Shown here: piece after piece, positions 1 to 11,832 of the stretch
Layout: each line of letters begins with the position of its first letter
How positions within the stretch are numbered: position 1 is the stretch's first letter
Origin: Paroedura picta
Taxonomy: Eukaryota > Chordata > Lepidosauria > Squamata > Gekkonidae
Assembly (NCBI RefSeq): GCF_049243985.1
Contig: NC_135377.1
Location: 75,782,941 to 75,846,940 of the forward strand
Direction: 5' to 3'
DNA: 64,000 bases
The notes under the pieces: generated by a model
The model's input: only the letters and a program-made list of their open reading frames with translations
Database searches by the model: none
What the model was told of the DNA's origin: nothing
Translations under genes and position numbers: made by a program

Positions 1-168
1 TTTAGAGCTATCATCAGCCACTGTTGTTGATTCGTCATTCTTGTTAGAGACTTCTTCCTTGCCGCCTTTGAACTCCTTGAGCATATTTTTAAGCAAGCCA
101 TCTGTAAATGCTTTCAGGTCTTGAGTTTGTATCTTTAATAAGTAAGCAAATTCTTTTAGCATAGACAT
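1..168 (-). CDS. Partial ORF at window edge, possibly LINE ORF1 N-terminus
   Basis: A minus-strand reading frame starts at ATG 168-166 (a second ATG lies at 162) and stays open to the window edge, giving 56 codons. The peptide begins MSMLKEFAYLLKIQTQDLK and is hydrophilic and probably helical, ending in a Glu/Lys/Ser-rich stretch. I do not recognise it. A short, charged, helical N-terminus following a leader of about 0.85 kb would fit the first ORF of an L1-type LINE, and L1-type sequence occurs elsewhere in the window (27951-29431), but I see no alignable similarity. It could also be a host exon. The product continues outside the window. Confidence 0.3.
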   Translation of the reverse strand, partial: MSMLKEFAYLLKIQTQDLKAFTDGLLKNMLKEFKGGKEEVSNKNDESTTVADDSSK

Positions 169-1082
169 GTTCTAGGCTTGAAATTTTCTTAGGCAATTTT
201 GCAAATAACCAGTAGAGGTCCTACGGAGTCTTAACGAAAAGCAACAGTCTGTTATGATATTGAACTCAGTAAAGCAGCATAGTAAAGCAATGTCTCGTAC
301 TGGAACAGAATTCTCACGAGATCTTCCCACCCACGGATCTTATCTCTTATCTCCGAAAACCAAAACAAATGCAGTAAGGGCTATTACTAATTAGTTTGAG
401 TTGATTTAAGTCCTTCTTCTTCTTAGAAAAGAGAATTAGCCTGCCTCATATTGAGGTGGCTTCAAGGAGAGCCAGAAACGGGAGAAACGGAGGAACGGAA
501 AAATACTTGCATCTCTGTGCGTTAATTGATGTCTTAATATCTTGGAATTTAGCAGATGTCCTCCCCTCAGTTCACAGCATTCGTTTGCAGTAAACCGTAG
601 TAGAGGAACGAAGTAGCTTCACTTACACTCTATCTTGCTTAGATTAAAGAAAGCAGCTTTCCACGCCGAGAGTTTGTTCCAGGGGAGAAGGTGCCGGGGG
701 AAACCCCCACTCACTGTTTATAGGCTCGATCTGATGTCTGCCAGTGGTTTTCACTCCGGAGTTATGATGAGTCGAAAGTCTTGCAGGGAAGTATCCAATT
801 AGCTTTGTAGATTAAAATAAGAGCTTTGTAGATTGCAGAGTTGAAAGAAAAGAAAAAAGTTTTAAAATGGCGGACGGCACTTACTGGACCCTGTGCACAC
901 TGAGCTTGCGTTCCATGGAAAATTAATTTCCCTGCGGAACAGAGAGGCCCCAGAGATTCACAAGGAATTCCTGAGTAGATGGTGGGTGAGTTAGCGTACC
1001 CAAAACCCGGTTCTGTCAATCACAGCAGCAATTGACCCTCAGTGAAACAGGAGCTCGAAGTATTCGAGCTATCCAAGTGCCA
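169..1082 (-). other. Leader-like sequence upstream of the edge ORF, unassigned
   Basis: No convincing coding region is visible. Read on the minus strand this could be the untranslated leader of the edge ORF. The plus strand has an AAAATGGCGGAC stretch near 866-877 that resembles a YY1-type site. No repeat family was recognised. Confidence 0.25.
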
Positions 1083-1895
1083 TGTCTCCCCCCACTCCCC
1101 TCAGAACAAGATGCAATTTAATAAAGATAAGTGTAAAGTTCTGCATCTGGGTCAGAAAAATGAAAAGAATGCCTACTGGATGGGGGATACACTTCTAGGT
1201 AACACTGTGTGTGAACGAGACCTTGGGGTACTTGTGGATTGTAAACTAAACATGAGCAGGCAGTGTGATGCAGCGCTAAAAAAGGTGAATGCCATTTTGG
1301 GCTGTATCAACAGGGGCATCACATCAAAATCACAAGATGTCATAGTCCCATTGTATACGGCACTGGTCAGACCACACCTGGAGTACTGTGCGCAGTTCTG
1401 GAGGCCTCACTTCATGAAGGATGTGGATAAAATTGAAAGGGTTCAGAGGAGAGCGACGCGGATGATCTGGGGCCAAGGGACCAAGCCCTATGAAGATAGG
1501 TTGAGGGACTTAGGAATGTCCAGCCTGGAGAAAAGGAAGTTGAGAGGGGACATGATAGCCCTCTTTAAGTATTTGAAAGGTTGTCACTTGGAGGAGGGCA
1601 GGATGCTGTTTCTGTTGGCTGCAGAGGAAAGGACGCACCGTAATGGGTTTAAACTACAAGTACAATGATATAGGCTAGATATCAGGAAAAAAATTTTCAC
1701 AGTCAGAGTAGTTCAGCAGTGGAATAGGCTGCCTACTGAGGTGGTGAGCTCCCCCTCACTGGCAGTCTTCAAGCAAAGGTTGGACACACACTTTTCTTGG
1801 ATGCTTTAGGATGCTTTGGGATGATCCTGCGTTGAGCAGGGGGTTGGAGTAGATGGCCTGTATGGCCCCTTTCAACTCTGTGATTCTGTGATTCT
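1083..1895 (+). mobile_element. CR1 LINE, 3' end of ORF2 plus 3' UTR (5'-truncated)
   Basis: The translation at 1090-1668 matches the C-terminal part of the CR1 ORF2 protein seen intact at 53355-55349. It shares the segments MQFNKDKCKVLHLGQKNEK and LRGDMIALFKYLKGCHLEEG. A stop after LQVQ (near 1666) ends the frame earlier than in the intact copy. The 3' UTR follows, with the (GATTCTRT)n end near 1878-1895. The 5' end is truncated in the region after the reverse transcriptase active site. Confidence 0.9.
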
Positions 1896-2019
1896 AACGG
1901 TGGAAGTGACAGTCTCCCCCCAATTAATATACAAAATCTAGTGTAATGATAGAACGTGTAGAAAGGTACCAGTCCAGAGAAAGCTATCAAATTCTAATGT
2001 GTCAACCCACATTGACACA

Positions 2020-2209
2020 TGGAGGGACTACTCATCAAGTTTGCAGAAACACCAAATTGGGAGGACTGGCAAATACTCCGGAAGATAGAGACAGAGTTCA
2101 ACGAGATCTGAACACAATGGAAAAATGGTCAAATGAGAACAAGATGCAATTTAATAAAGATAAGTGTAAAGTTCTACATCTGGGTCAGAAAAATGAAAAG
2201 CATGCCTAT
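2020..2209 (+). mobile_element. CR1 LINE fragment (RT C-terminal region)
   Basis: A 190-bp piece matching the CR1 segment that starts at GGAGGGACTACTCATCAAG and ends at GAAAAGCATGCCTAT. The FADD region is altered here: 'tttgcagaaacacc' replaces the 'tttgcagatgacacc' of the intact copy. It is bounded by unrelated sequence on both sides. Confidence 0.85.
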
Positions 2210-2339
2210 TTGTTACAAGTTTCTTGTAAGCAGATGATATCAAAATATTTAGAAAGGTAGATAAGTCCGAATCACCCCTTTTATTCCCCCAACCCACGAT
2301 ATTCCAAGAAATTAAATGGAGAGGGAGGGATTCAGGACT

Positions 2340-3349
2340 GTCTTGAGGGTCTCCTGCAGAAGGTAGTCAGGCCATAGTAGGCACCTAAAAATACTTCTCC
2401 AAGTGTTCGCAAGGTACTGCAATCAAAATCAACTCTGGATCAATTTCAACAAATCTAAAATAGTCGTATTTTCTAAATCCAGAAAGCTCACCAAGTAAAA
2501 AATAAATGAATATTTCATCTATCAAGTACACCACTTTAAATATTTAGGAGTCCATTTCCAGCACTCTCTGAAATGGGCCATACATTGGAACTAAATAACA
2601 ACCTGCACAAAACTCAAGGCAAATGCAATAGTGCGATTCTACTTTTCTAAGGGAGGCCAAAATCTGCCTGCCGCTATTAAGATTTTTCGGACTATGGTGA
2701 TCCCAAAACTTTTCTATGGCCTATCAGTGTGGGGTATAGACCTCCCTGCAGGAGTAGAGAGGCTGAAATTTGCCTTTCTTTGCTGGTTATTGGGTCTCCC
2801 CAAATGCTTCTCTGCCTTTACAATATACTTGGAGACTGGCATCACCCAACTGGCCTCTCTCGCCTGGCTCCGTATCTTTAAATCTTGGCTCCGACTGAAC
2901 TTTAGAGCCCAAGCTGGGAGCCTAGTCTACCTTAAGTTGTCTAATAAGTTTATATCACCCTGGTTTGTGAAGATTAATACCAAATTAAAGTCTATAGGCC
3001 TGTCTATTGAGCTCTTGGAAAACCTTGAAGAGAACCAAGCTTACAATACCATCAGAATACTATCGCTGGAGCATGCAGAACATGCTTCCCCATCCATTTT
3101 GAAATCTATCCCCCAGTAAGAAGGATTCCGGAGTACTTTACATCTTTAAAGTCGCCTTCCCTGAAGCATTTTTTTATGCTAGCAAGGCTAAACCTCCTAC
3201 CAACAGCAGTGACTAAAGGCTGATATGCCAAAATCCCATATGGTGACAGACTCTGCTCATGTCCTGCAAAGAAACCTGAGTCAGTGGAACACGTCCTCCT
3301 CTTCTGTGAGCAACACAACCATCTCAGAGAATGGTACATATATCCTATC
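2340..3349 (+). mobile_element. Vingi/I-like LINE fragment (RT thumb and C-terminal region), part 1
   Basis: The translation resembles the C-terminal half of the long LINE ORF at 22401-24929. HHFKYLGVHFQHS corresponds to VHRFKYLGIVLQSS, and a block equivalent to FVPAALELYKAKTLSQLLYG follows. A readable stretch of 162 codons lies at 2631-3119. The copy is interrupted at 3350 by a CR1 insertion and resumes at 5648. Assignment to the Vingi/I group is tentative. It rests on the RT motifs and a C-terminal Cys/His motif without an RNase H or restriction-like endonuclease. Confidence 0.6.
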
Positions 3350-3355
3350 ATGTGG

Positions 3356-5641
3356 ATACTGGACTTAATACTGACCAACAGGCAAGAGTTGGTGGATGAG
3401 GTGAAGGAGGTGGGGACCCTAGGGGGAAGTGACCATGTCCTCGTAGAATTCCTTTTGAGATGGGGAGCCAAGAAAGCTTGTAGCCAGACGCGGATGTTGG
3501 ATTTTCGTAGGGCATACTTTAATAAACTCAGAGACATGATGAGTGTCATATCTTGGAAGAGAATCCTGGAAGGGAAGGGAGCATGTGAAGGGTGGGCGCT
3601 ACTCAAACAGGAGCTATTGCATGCTCAATCAATGACTATCCCAAAAAGACGAAAACACTGCAGGAGCTCTAAGAAGCCTATTTGGATGAACAGAGAACTT
3701 CAAGAGGAACTAAGAAAGAAAAGGAAAATGTTCAGGAAATGGAGGGAAGGACAGAGCTCTAAAGAAGAGTACCTACAGGTTACTAGGCACTGTAGATCAA
3801 TCACTGTAGGCCAAAGCTGAGAGTGAGCTAAGATTGGCCAGGGAAGCCCATTGTAACAAGAAAAGATTTTTCAGTTATGTGAGGAGCAAACGTAAAGTAA
3901 AGGAGGCAATAGGCCCACTGTTGGGTGCGGATGGACAAACTCTAACGGAAGATGCAGAGAAAGCAGAAAGGCTTAGTGCCTATTTTACATCTGTTTTCCC
4001 CCACAGGTCAAAGTGTTTAGGCACATCTAGAGATGGCCATAGCCAAAGGACAGTGTCTGGGTGGCAGGTTAACATGGATGGAGAGGTTGTCGAGAGGCAT
4101 TTAGCTGCACTGGATGAGTTCAAATCCCCTGGTCCGGATGAAATGCACCCGAGAGTACTCAAAGAACTTTCCAGAGAACTTGCACAGCCCTTGTCCATCA
4201 TCTTTGGAACCTCTTTAAGGACTGGAGATGTCCCGGAGGACTGGAAGAGAGCAAATGTTATTCCGATCTTCAAAAAAGGGAGGAAGGATGACCTGGGAAA
4301 CTACAGACCAGTGAGTCTGACCTCTGTTGTGGGGAAGATAATGGAGCAGATATTAAAGGGAGCGATCTGCAAACATCTGGAGGACAATTTGGTGATCCAA
4401 GGAAGTCAGCATGGATTTGTCTCCAACAGGTCCTGCCAGATCAACCTGGTTTCCTTTTTTGGCCAAGTAACTGGTTTGCTGGATCAGGGAAATTCGGTTG
4501 ATGTCATTTACTTGGATTTTAGTAAAGCTTTTGACAAGGTTCCCCATGATATTCTGATGGATAAATTGAAGGACTGCAATCTGGATTTTCAGATAGTCAG
4601 GTGGATAGGGAATTGGTTAGAGATCCGCACTCAAAGAGTTGTTGTCAATGGTGTTTCATCAGACTGGAGAGAGGTGAGTAGCGGGGTACCTCAGGGCTCG
4701 GTGCTTGGCCCGGTACTTTTTAACATATTTATTAATGATCTAGATGAGGGGGTCATCAAGTTTGCAGATGACGCCAAATTGGGAGGACTGGCAAATACTC
4801 CGGAAAATAGAGACAGAGTTCAATGAGATCTAAACACAATGGAAAAATGGGCAAATGAGAACAAGATGCAATTTAATAAAGATAAGTGTAAGGTTCTGCA
4901 TCTGGGTCAGAAAAATGAAAAGCATGCCTACTGGATGGGGGATACGCTTCTAGGTAACACTGTGTGTGAACGAGACCTTGGGGTACTTGTGGATTGTAAA
5001 CTAAACATGAGCAGGCAGTGTGATTCAGCGGTAAAAAAGGCAAATGCCATTTTGGGCTGTATCAACAGGGGCATCACATCAAAATCACAAGATGTCATAG
5101 TTCCATTGTATACGGCACTGGTCAGACCACACTTGGAGTACTGTGTGCAGTTCTGGAGGCCTCACTTCAAGAAGGATGTAGATAAAATTGAAAGGGTACA
5201 GAGGAGAGCGATGAAGATGATCTGGGGCCAAGGGACCAAGACCTATGAAGATAGGTTGAGGGACATGGGAATGTCCAGCCTGGAGAAAAGGAGGTTGAGA
5301 GGGGACATGATAGCCCTCTTTAAGTATTTGAAAGGTTGTCACTTGGAAGAGGGCAGGATGCTGTTTCTGTTGGCTGCAGAGGAGAGGACACGCAGTAATG
5401 GGTTTAAACTTCAAGTACAACGATATAGGCTAGATATCAGGAAAAAAAATTTCACAGTCAGAGTAGTTCAGCAGTGGAATAGGCTGCCTAAGGAGGTGGT
5501 GAGCTCCCCCTCACTGGCAGTCTTCAAGCAAAGGTGGGATTCTTGGATGCTTTAGGATGCTTAGGGCTGATCCTGCGTTGAGCAGGGGGCTGGACTAGAT
5601 GGCTTGTATGGCCCCTCCCAACTCTATGATTCTATGATTCT
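3356..5641 (+). mobile_element. CR1 LINE, 2.3-kb copy with most of ORF2 and the 3' end
   Basis: The element begins in the C-terminal part of the endonuclease domain (LDLILTNRQELVDEV...GGSDHVLVEF) and runs through the linker, the reverse transcriptase ([58 protein letters not shown]) and the 3' UTR. It is flanked by ATGTGG at 3350-3355 and again at 5642-5647, a plausible target-site duplication, and the interrupted LINE continues on both sides. ORF2 is broken by a lesion near 3800-3830, a small deletion near 4745 and a stop near 4823, compared with the open copy at 53355-55349. Not active in this form. Confidence 0.92.
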
Positions 5642-5647
5642 ATGTGG

Positions 5648-5870
5648 GCGTGCAAGATTTACGGTCCCTCAACAGCAGTGCACTTTCTTTTACTGGATCA
5701 CAATCCTCAAGTAACCGAAGGTATCGCAAAATTCCTCCATGAGCTTTTCTCCAAGTGGTCTGGGATCTGAATTGTCTGGTCTTTTATAGAGATGTTTTGC
5801 TTTGATTATGCCAATAAAGGTGTTTGAATTGAAATCTGAATTTGAAATTGTCAAGCAAAATTAGAAGACA
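5648..5870 (+). mobile_element. Vingi/I-like LINE 3' end, part 2
   Basis: This continues the LINE split at 3350. It ends in the motif ATGCCAATAAAGG, which is also seen at other tails of this family (36243-36257 and, reversed, near 26755), followed by an A/T-rich end. Confidence 0.55.
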
Positions 5871-6939
5871 GTGAACCAAGTACATGGTCAGAGATACAAA
5901 TAATCTTAAAGATGCTCCTAATTTTGGGGACTGCGGCCCTTTGCAGTCTGTTGGAGGCCACGTGCATATTTTCTCTTGGGGTGCTGTCAGGGCCAAATTT
6001 TGGGGTGGAAGACCTGGCCCTCAGCTCAGCTGCTAGTGGTGGAATGGGGGGGGGGGGTGCAGTCCTAGCTACCAAACCTTAATAAATTCAGTAGGTCTTA
6101 CTTCTCCATAAATGGGTATAGACACAGATTACATTTTGTGTGTTAATCTATGGAGATGGCAGGATGGGATGAGATCCCATTTGAAATATAATATCTGAAG
6201 ATTTCCAAAGAACCTTATGCTCAGAATTTAAAATTACCAAAATAATTTTCCTTTTTCTTCCCAATACAAGTGAGGGCTCACTCCTAATCCCTGCTTGTAT
6301 TCAGAAAGGAAACATCAAACCCTTCCAGAGAAAGCAGAGTGCTTCTACCCTAGCAGATTGCCTTATTGCCAGGCCCTGCCTCTGTCTGTGCTGGTAACAG
6401 CCAGGGATATATCGATGTGGCTGGGAGGAAGACAGGGAAGAACAGAATAACTTTGTCATGTAAATATGCTGAATACTATTAGAATTTCACTACTAAATTA
6501 TAGGAACTTCATCTTGGCTGGGATCCATTTCAGTTATTTTTCATTTTCATTGATGTGTTGGCACTAAACAACTCGTACAAGAATGATTTTGCTGCTGGGT
6601 GCATTTTCAGGTCCTCCATCGTTCATATGATAAAATTCTGAACACGTTCCAGAGAACTATTATTTAGACATGTTTAGCTCTTTGCTATCAGCATAAATAA
6701 ATTATTACATGTGGGTTATTCTGACTGTGAAGGTGTACGTAGCATGTCAGTTATGAATTATACATCATTCACTAAATTTAAAGTAAGTACATAGAATTGA
6801 CACTGTTCTCAGTCAGACTCTGGTGGTGAGTCATCAGAGTCTCGAAAAAATGATGCATTACATTCTGTTTCCATGATAGTATTGCCTAATTATTGAAGGT
6901 ACAACAATACTAAAAATGCACTAGGTGGAACAGCAGATC
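5871..6939. other. Unique-looking intergenic sequence
   Basis: About 1.07 kb of AT-rich sequence. I recognise no gene, RNA or repeat family, apart from a G-run near 6045-6058. Confidence 0.4.
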
Positions 6940-6947
6940 TTGTGAAA

Positions 6948-7309
6948 CAGTGGTCCCCAACCCCCGGTCCGGGGACTGGTACCGGTCCATTGATCAGTCG
7001 GTACCGGGCCGCAGCTCCTCCTCCCCGGCTGCTGCCTCTGGGGCTGCCCTGCCACGCTGCCGCCGGCTCACCTTTGGTGCTCTCCGGCAGCTGCCATGGC
7101 TGGGGCTCCCCCTCGGCGTGGCACTGTGCAGCTGTTGCTGGCAGCGCCCCTCAGTGGGCAGCGCAAAGTCAGGAGCACTGGTGGGAAAGCAAATGGAGCA
7201 GAGGCTCAGGCGGCGGTGATGTCCTCTGCAAAAGACTACCCCCCCCGGGCCTCAGTAAAATTGTCAAGCATTGACCAGTCCCCAGTGATAAAAAGGTTGG
7301 GGACCACTG
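6948..7309. mobile_element. Non-autonomous hAT DNA transposon
   Basis: The ends are inverted: CAGTGGTCCCCAACC at 6948 and GGTTGGGGACCACTG at 7295-7309. The subterminal sequence GGGGACTGGT is also mirrored. The flanks TTGTGAAA (6940-6947) and TTGTAAAG (7310-7317) match at 6 of 8 positions, as expected for an ageing 8-bp hAT duplication. The interior is GC-rich with no transposase. Confidence 0.85.
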
Positions 7310-7479
7310 TTGTAAAGGATACTAGCTAGGGCTATATATGTGACTAACAATGGTTAAACAAGGAGGTAGATCCAGATGGGTAGCTGTGTCTGTCTGTAGT
7401 AGCAGGAAAGAGCAGAATTTGTGCCAGAGGAAGACCTTTGGGAGACATGGCTTCACTTCTTCTCCATCTGTAGCTCTAT

Positions 7480-7640
7480 TATACCACACTGGGCACCGTG
7501 TGATGGTGGTTTGAATCTATTATATGAGTTTTATGTGATTTTACTGTGATTTTATATTTTATTGTAAACCACCATGAGACCTTTTGCCAAATGGCGTTAT
7601 ATAAATCCAACTATAAATAAATAAATAAAATAAATTAGAG
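7480..7640 (+). mobile_element. L2-like LINE 3' tail
   Basis: The sequence has the usual end of reptile L2-type elements: TGTAAACCACCATGAGACC, then GGCGTTATATAAATCC and (AAAT)n at 7613-7632. No coding sequence remains. Confidence 0.6.
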
Positions 7641-7799
7641 GGGTGGGACTCAGAAGGTGGTATGGGTAGGATTCTTGCTTGGCTTCATGGGTGGGATTGG
7701 CCTGTGGGATTCTGCAGGGTGGAGCTGTGCAAAACGGCTGCGAGTGGTCACTGGGACCTTTAGGCTGTGATGTTATCAATATACAGATGATGGCCATGA

Positions 7800-7880
7800 C
7801 CACACTTGGTCAAATTTTCTAGCAATCTTGAGTTGTGACTTTGTTTTTTATGCATTTTATCTATGCTGTAAACCACCTTG
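7800..7880 (+). mobile_element. L2-like LINE 3' tail, left of the BovB insertion
   Basis: The tail sequence ATGCTGTAAACCACCTTG is interrupted at 7880 and resumes at 11225 with ACCACCTTGAGCTCCTT, the expected continuation of an L2-type tail. This confirms the BovB boundaries. Confidence 0.6.
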
Positions 7881-8060
7881 CCCCCTTCAAGGATCGCTGC
7901 TTTGCTGTGGCAAGGGGGCTTGCGTAGTTCAGTGAAGCTATGAGCTATGCCGTGCAGGGCCACCCAAGACGGACAGATCATAGCTGAGAGCTCTGACAAA
8001 AGGTGATCCACTGGAGAAGGAAATGGCAAACCACTCCAGTATCTTTGCCATGAAAACTCC

Positions 8061-11000
8061 ATGGACAAGTTCAAAAGGCAAAACAATATGATGCCGGAAG
8101 ATGAGCCCCTCAGGCCGGAAGGTGTCCAATATGCTACTGGGGATGAGCAGACGGCTAGTACGAGTAGCGCCAGAATGAATGAAGCGACTGGGCCAAAGCC
8201 GAAAGGATGTTCAGTTGTGGGGGGAACTGGTGGCGAAAAGACAGTCCGATGCTGTAAAGATTTTTATTCCATAGGAACCTGGAAGGTCAGATCCATGAAT
8301 CAAGGCAAGCTGGACGTGGTTAAACAAGAAATGACAAGACTGAACATCGACATTTTAGGAATCAGTGAACTAAAATGGACAGGAATGGGTGAATTTAATT
8401 CAGATGATCATCAGGTATACTACTGTGGACAAGAATCTCGCAGAAGAAATGGAGTAGCCTTCATAATCAATAAGAGAGTAGGAAAAGCAGTCTTGGGATA
8501 CAATCCCCAAAATGACAGAATGATCTCAGTTCGAATCCAAGGCAAACCATTCAACATCACAGTGATCCAGGTCTATGCCCCAACACTGCTGCTGAAGAGG
8601 ATGAAGTTGATCAGTTCTATGAAGCCCTACAACACCTTATAGAAGCAATGCCCCAAAATGATGTGCTTATCATCATGGGGGATTGGAATGCTAAAGTAGG
8701 AAGCCAAAAGATAACCGGGATAACAGGCAAGTTTGGCCTTGGAGTACAAAATGAAGCAGGACACAGGCTGGTAGAATTTTGTCAAGAGAATACAATGGTC
8801 ATAGCAAACACTATTTTCCAACAACCCAAGAGACGACTACACATGGACATCACCAGACGGTCAACACAGAAATCAGGTTGACTATGTGCTCTGCAGCCAA
8901 AGATGGAAAAGTTCTATACAGTCAATAAAAACCAGACCAGGAGCTGATTGTGGTTCAGATCATGAGCTTCTTGTTGCAAAATTTAGGCTTAAATTGAAGA
9001 AAGTAGGGAAAAGCACTAGGCCACTCAGGTATGAACTAAATCATATCCTCGACGAATATACAGTAGAGGTGACAAATAGATTTAAGGAATTAGATCTGAT
9101 AGACAGAGTGCCTGAAGAACTATGGATGGACGTTCGCGACATTGTACAAGAGGTAGCAACTAAAACCATCCCAAAGAAAAAGAAATGCAAGAAATCAAAA
9201 TGGCTGTCTGAGGAAGCTTTACAAATAGCTAAGGAGAGAAGGGAAGTGAAAGGCAAGGGAGAAAGAGAAAGATACACCCAATTGAATGCAGAATTCCAGA
9301 GAAAAGCTAGAAGAGATAAGAGAGATGAACAGTGCAAACAAATAGAAGAAAACAATAGAATGGGGAGGACCAGAGATCTTTTCAAGAAAATTGGAGATAT
9401 GAAGAGAATGTTTCATACAAAGATGGGTATGATAAGGGACCAAAATGGTAGGGACCTCACAGAAGCAGAAGAGATTAAACAAAGGTGGCAAAATTATACA
9501 GAACAACTATACAAGAGCGAGCTTAACATCCTTGATGACCACAATGGGGTAGTTACTGACCTGGAGCCAGGCATCTTGGAATGTGAAGTCAAATGGGCCT
9601 TAGGAAGTCTGAGCAACAATAAAGCTAGTGGTGGTGACAGCATTCCAGTTGAACTATTCAAAATCTTAAAGAATAATGCAGTAAAAGTGCTACACTCAAT
9701 ATGCCAGCAAATTTGGAAAACTCAACAATGGCCACAGGATTGGAAAAGGTCAGTTTACATTCCAATCCCAAATAAGGGCAATGCCAAAGAATGTTCAAAC
9801 TACCGCACCATTGCACTCATTTCTCATGCTAGCAAAGTTATGCTCAAAATCCCACAAGCTAGGCTCCAGCAATATGTGGACCGAGAACTTCCAGAAGTAC
9901 AGGCAGGATTTCGAAGAGGCAGAGGAACTAGAAATCAAATTGCCAACATACGCTGGATCATAGAATCATAGAATCATAGAATCATAGAATCATAGAGTTG
10001 GAAGGGGCCATACAGGCCATCTAGTCCAACCCCCTGCTCAACGCAGGATTAGCCCTAAGCATCCTAAAGCATAGGATCAGATCATAAAGGATCATGGAGA
10101 AAGCTAGGGAGTTCCAGAAGAACATCTACTTCTGCTTCATTGACTATGCTAAAGCCTTTGATTGTGTGGAGCACAACAAATTGTGGCAAGTTCTTAATGA
10201 GATGGGAATACCAGAGCATCTTATTTGTCTCTTGAGAAATTTATATGCAGGTCAAGAAGCAACAGTGAGAACTGAACATGGAATCACTGATTGGTTCAAA
10301 ATTGAGAAAGGAGTTCAGCAAGGCTGTATACTGTCGCCTTGCCTATTTAACTTGTATGCGTAGCACATCATGAGAAAGGCGGGATTAGAGGAGTCACAAA
10401 TTGGTATCATGATTGCAGGGAGAAATATCAACAACCTCAGATATGCAGATGATACCACTCTAATGGCAGAAAGTGAAAAGGAACTAAAGAGCCTGTTGAT
10501 GCGGGTGAAGGAGGAGAGTGCAAAAGTTGGCTTGAAACTCAACATCAAGAAAACAAAGATCATGGCATCCGGCCCTCTCAATTCCTGGGAAATAGATGGG
10601 GAAGAAATGGAGATAGTGACAGATTTTATTTTCCTGGGCTCCAAGATCACTGCAGATGGGGACTGCAGCAAAGAAATTAAAAGACGCTTGCTCCTGGGGA
10701 GGAAAGCTGTGGCAAATCTAGACAGCATCCTAAAAAGCAGAGACATCACCCTGCCAACAAAAGTGCGTTTAGTCAAGGCTATGGTCTTCCCAGTTGCAAT
10801 GTATGGCTGCGAAAGTTGGGCCATAAGGAAGGCCGAGCGTCAAAGAATTGAGGCTTTTGAACTCTGGTGCTGGAGAAGACTCTTGCGAGTCCCTTGGACT
10901 GCAAGGCAAACCAACCGGTCAGTCCTTTAGGAGATCAACCCTGACTGCTCCTTGGAAGGCCAGATCCTGAAGATGAAACTCAAATACTTTGGCCACCGCA

Positions 11001-11212
11001 TGAGAAGGAAGGACTCCCAGGAGAAGAGCCTAATGCTGGGAGCGATCGAGGGCAAAAGAAGAAGGGGACGACAGAGAATGAGGTGGCTGGAGGGAGTCAC
11101 TGAAGCAGTCGGTGCAAGCTTAAATGGACTCCGGGGAATGGTAGAGGACAGGAAGGCCTGGAGGATCATTGTCCAGGGGGTCACGATGGGTCGGACACGA
11201 CTTCGCACCTAA
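8061..11212 (+). pseudogene. BovB ORF2-type polyprotein (endonuclease and reverse transcriptase), broken
   Basis: A single ancestral reading frame of roughly 1000 codons can be followed. At 8061-8642 it has an upstream region and the start of the endonuclease (SIGTWKVRSMNQGKLDVV, ISELKWTGMGEF). At 8648-8881 it has GDWNAKVGS. At 8886-9971 it has the linker and the first RT blocks. At 10094-10363 it has FIDYAKAFDCVEHNKLWQVL and GVQQGCILSPCLFNLYA. From 10370 it has LRYADDTTLMAESE and the C-terminal domain, ending at 11212. It is broken by frameshifts near 8583-8640 and near 8865-8886, the CR1 tail at 9961, a stop at 10361-10363 where the second BovB copy has a sense codon, and a stop near 10928-10930. 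The product would perform target-primed reverse transcription. Confidence 0.9.
9961..10088 (-). mobile_element. CR1 3' tail inserted in BovB
   Basis: A reverse-oriented, strongly 5'-truncated CR1 end starts with the octamer array (TAGAATCA)n and continues GAGTTGGAAGGGGCCATACA. The target duplication GGATCA(T) lies at 9955-9960 and 10089-10094. The uninterrupted site is seen in the other BovB copy near 37363-37371. Confidence 0.9.
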
Positions 11213-11234
11213 CAACAACAACAAAACCACCTTG

Positions 11235-11832
11235 AGCTCCTTAAGGATGAATGGCAGTTAATACATGTTAAAGGTAGTTAATACATGCAGGGTTCACACA
11301 CACTTGTCAGCCCAGCCTAAATCATGAGAAGTAAAATGGTAGCCAGAGGGAGGGGAACTTGGCGGGAGGAAGACGCAAGAGAGTAGTCAAGGGACCACTC
11401 ACCAGCTCCTGCAACCACAGTTGTATAAGAAGACTCCTAGCTGAAATAAGGAATGGAGGAGAGGCAGGAGCAAGCAAGGCCAGAAGTCAGAGCAACCAGC
11501 TCTTGTTGGGGAAGGAAGGATGCTTTTGCTTGCAGCAGCAGCCTCACCAGTCACTTTGGAAGCCACTTGCTTTGATGGGTGGAGCCTCTAGAGATTTTCA
11601 GTATGCAAAACACTTTGCATCCTTCTTTCCCAAAACTACTAGACTTTTTCCTGTCCTTTTCCTGCCTCCCCCCCCCCTGTAAAAACAGATCTGACATCTG
11701 AGCCCATTCATACAGTGACTTTACATCCCTTACATACATTACTTCAGCATGGTAATTCATGGAAAGGGGGAGTTAAAATGCTGAGTGGTCTGGGTGCCTA
11801 GCATACCTTGATGAAGCTTCGGTCTGTATACT
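11235..11832. other. L2 tail remnant then unassigned sequence
   Basis: The first 40 bp continue the L2-like tail broken by BovB. The remainder (about 11280-11832) has no recognised gene or repeat, only a C-run near 11670. Confidence 0.4.

Larger units (their letters stand above)
7881..11224 (+). mobile_element. BovB (RTE) LINE, full-length copy
   Basis: This 3.34-kb element is flanked by a 10-bp target duplication, AACCACCTTG, at 7871-7880 and 11225-11234. The 5' region carries the BovB leader (GAGAAGGAAATGGCAAACCA). The body encodes an AP-type endonuclease and a reverse transcriptase, and the 3' end is the BovB terminus GGTCGGACACGACTTCGCAC followed by an (ACA)n tail. BovB is an RTE-clade retrotransposon known from squamates and ruminants and linked by earlier work to horizontal transfer. 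The copy is 5'-complete or nearly so. It contains a 128-bp reverse CR1 tail at 9961-10088. Confidence 0.93.
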
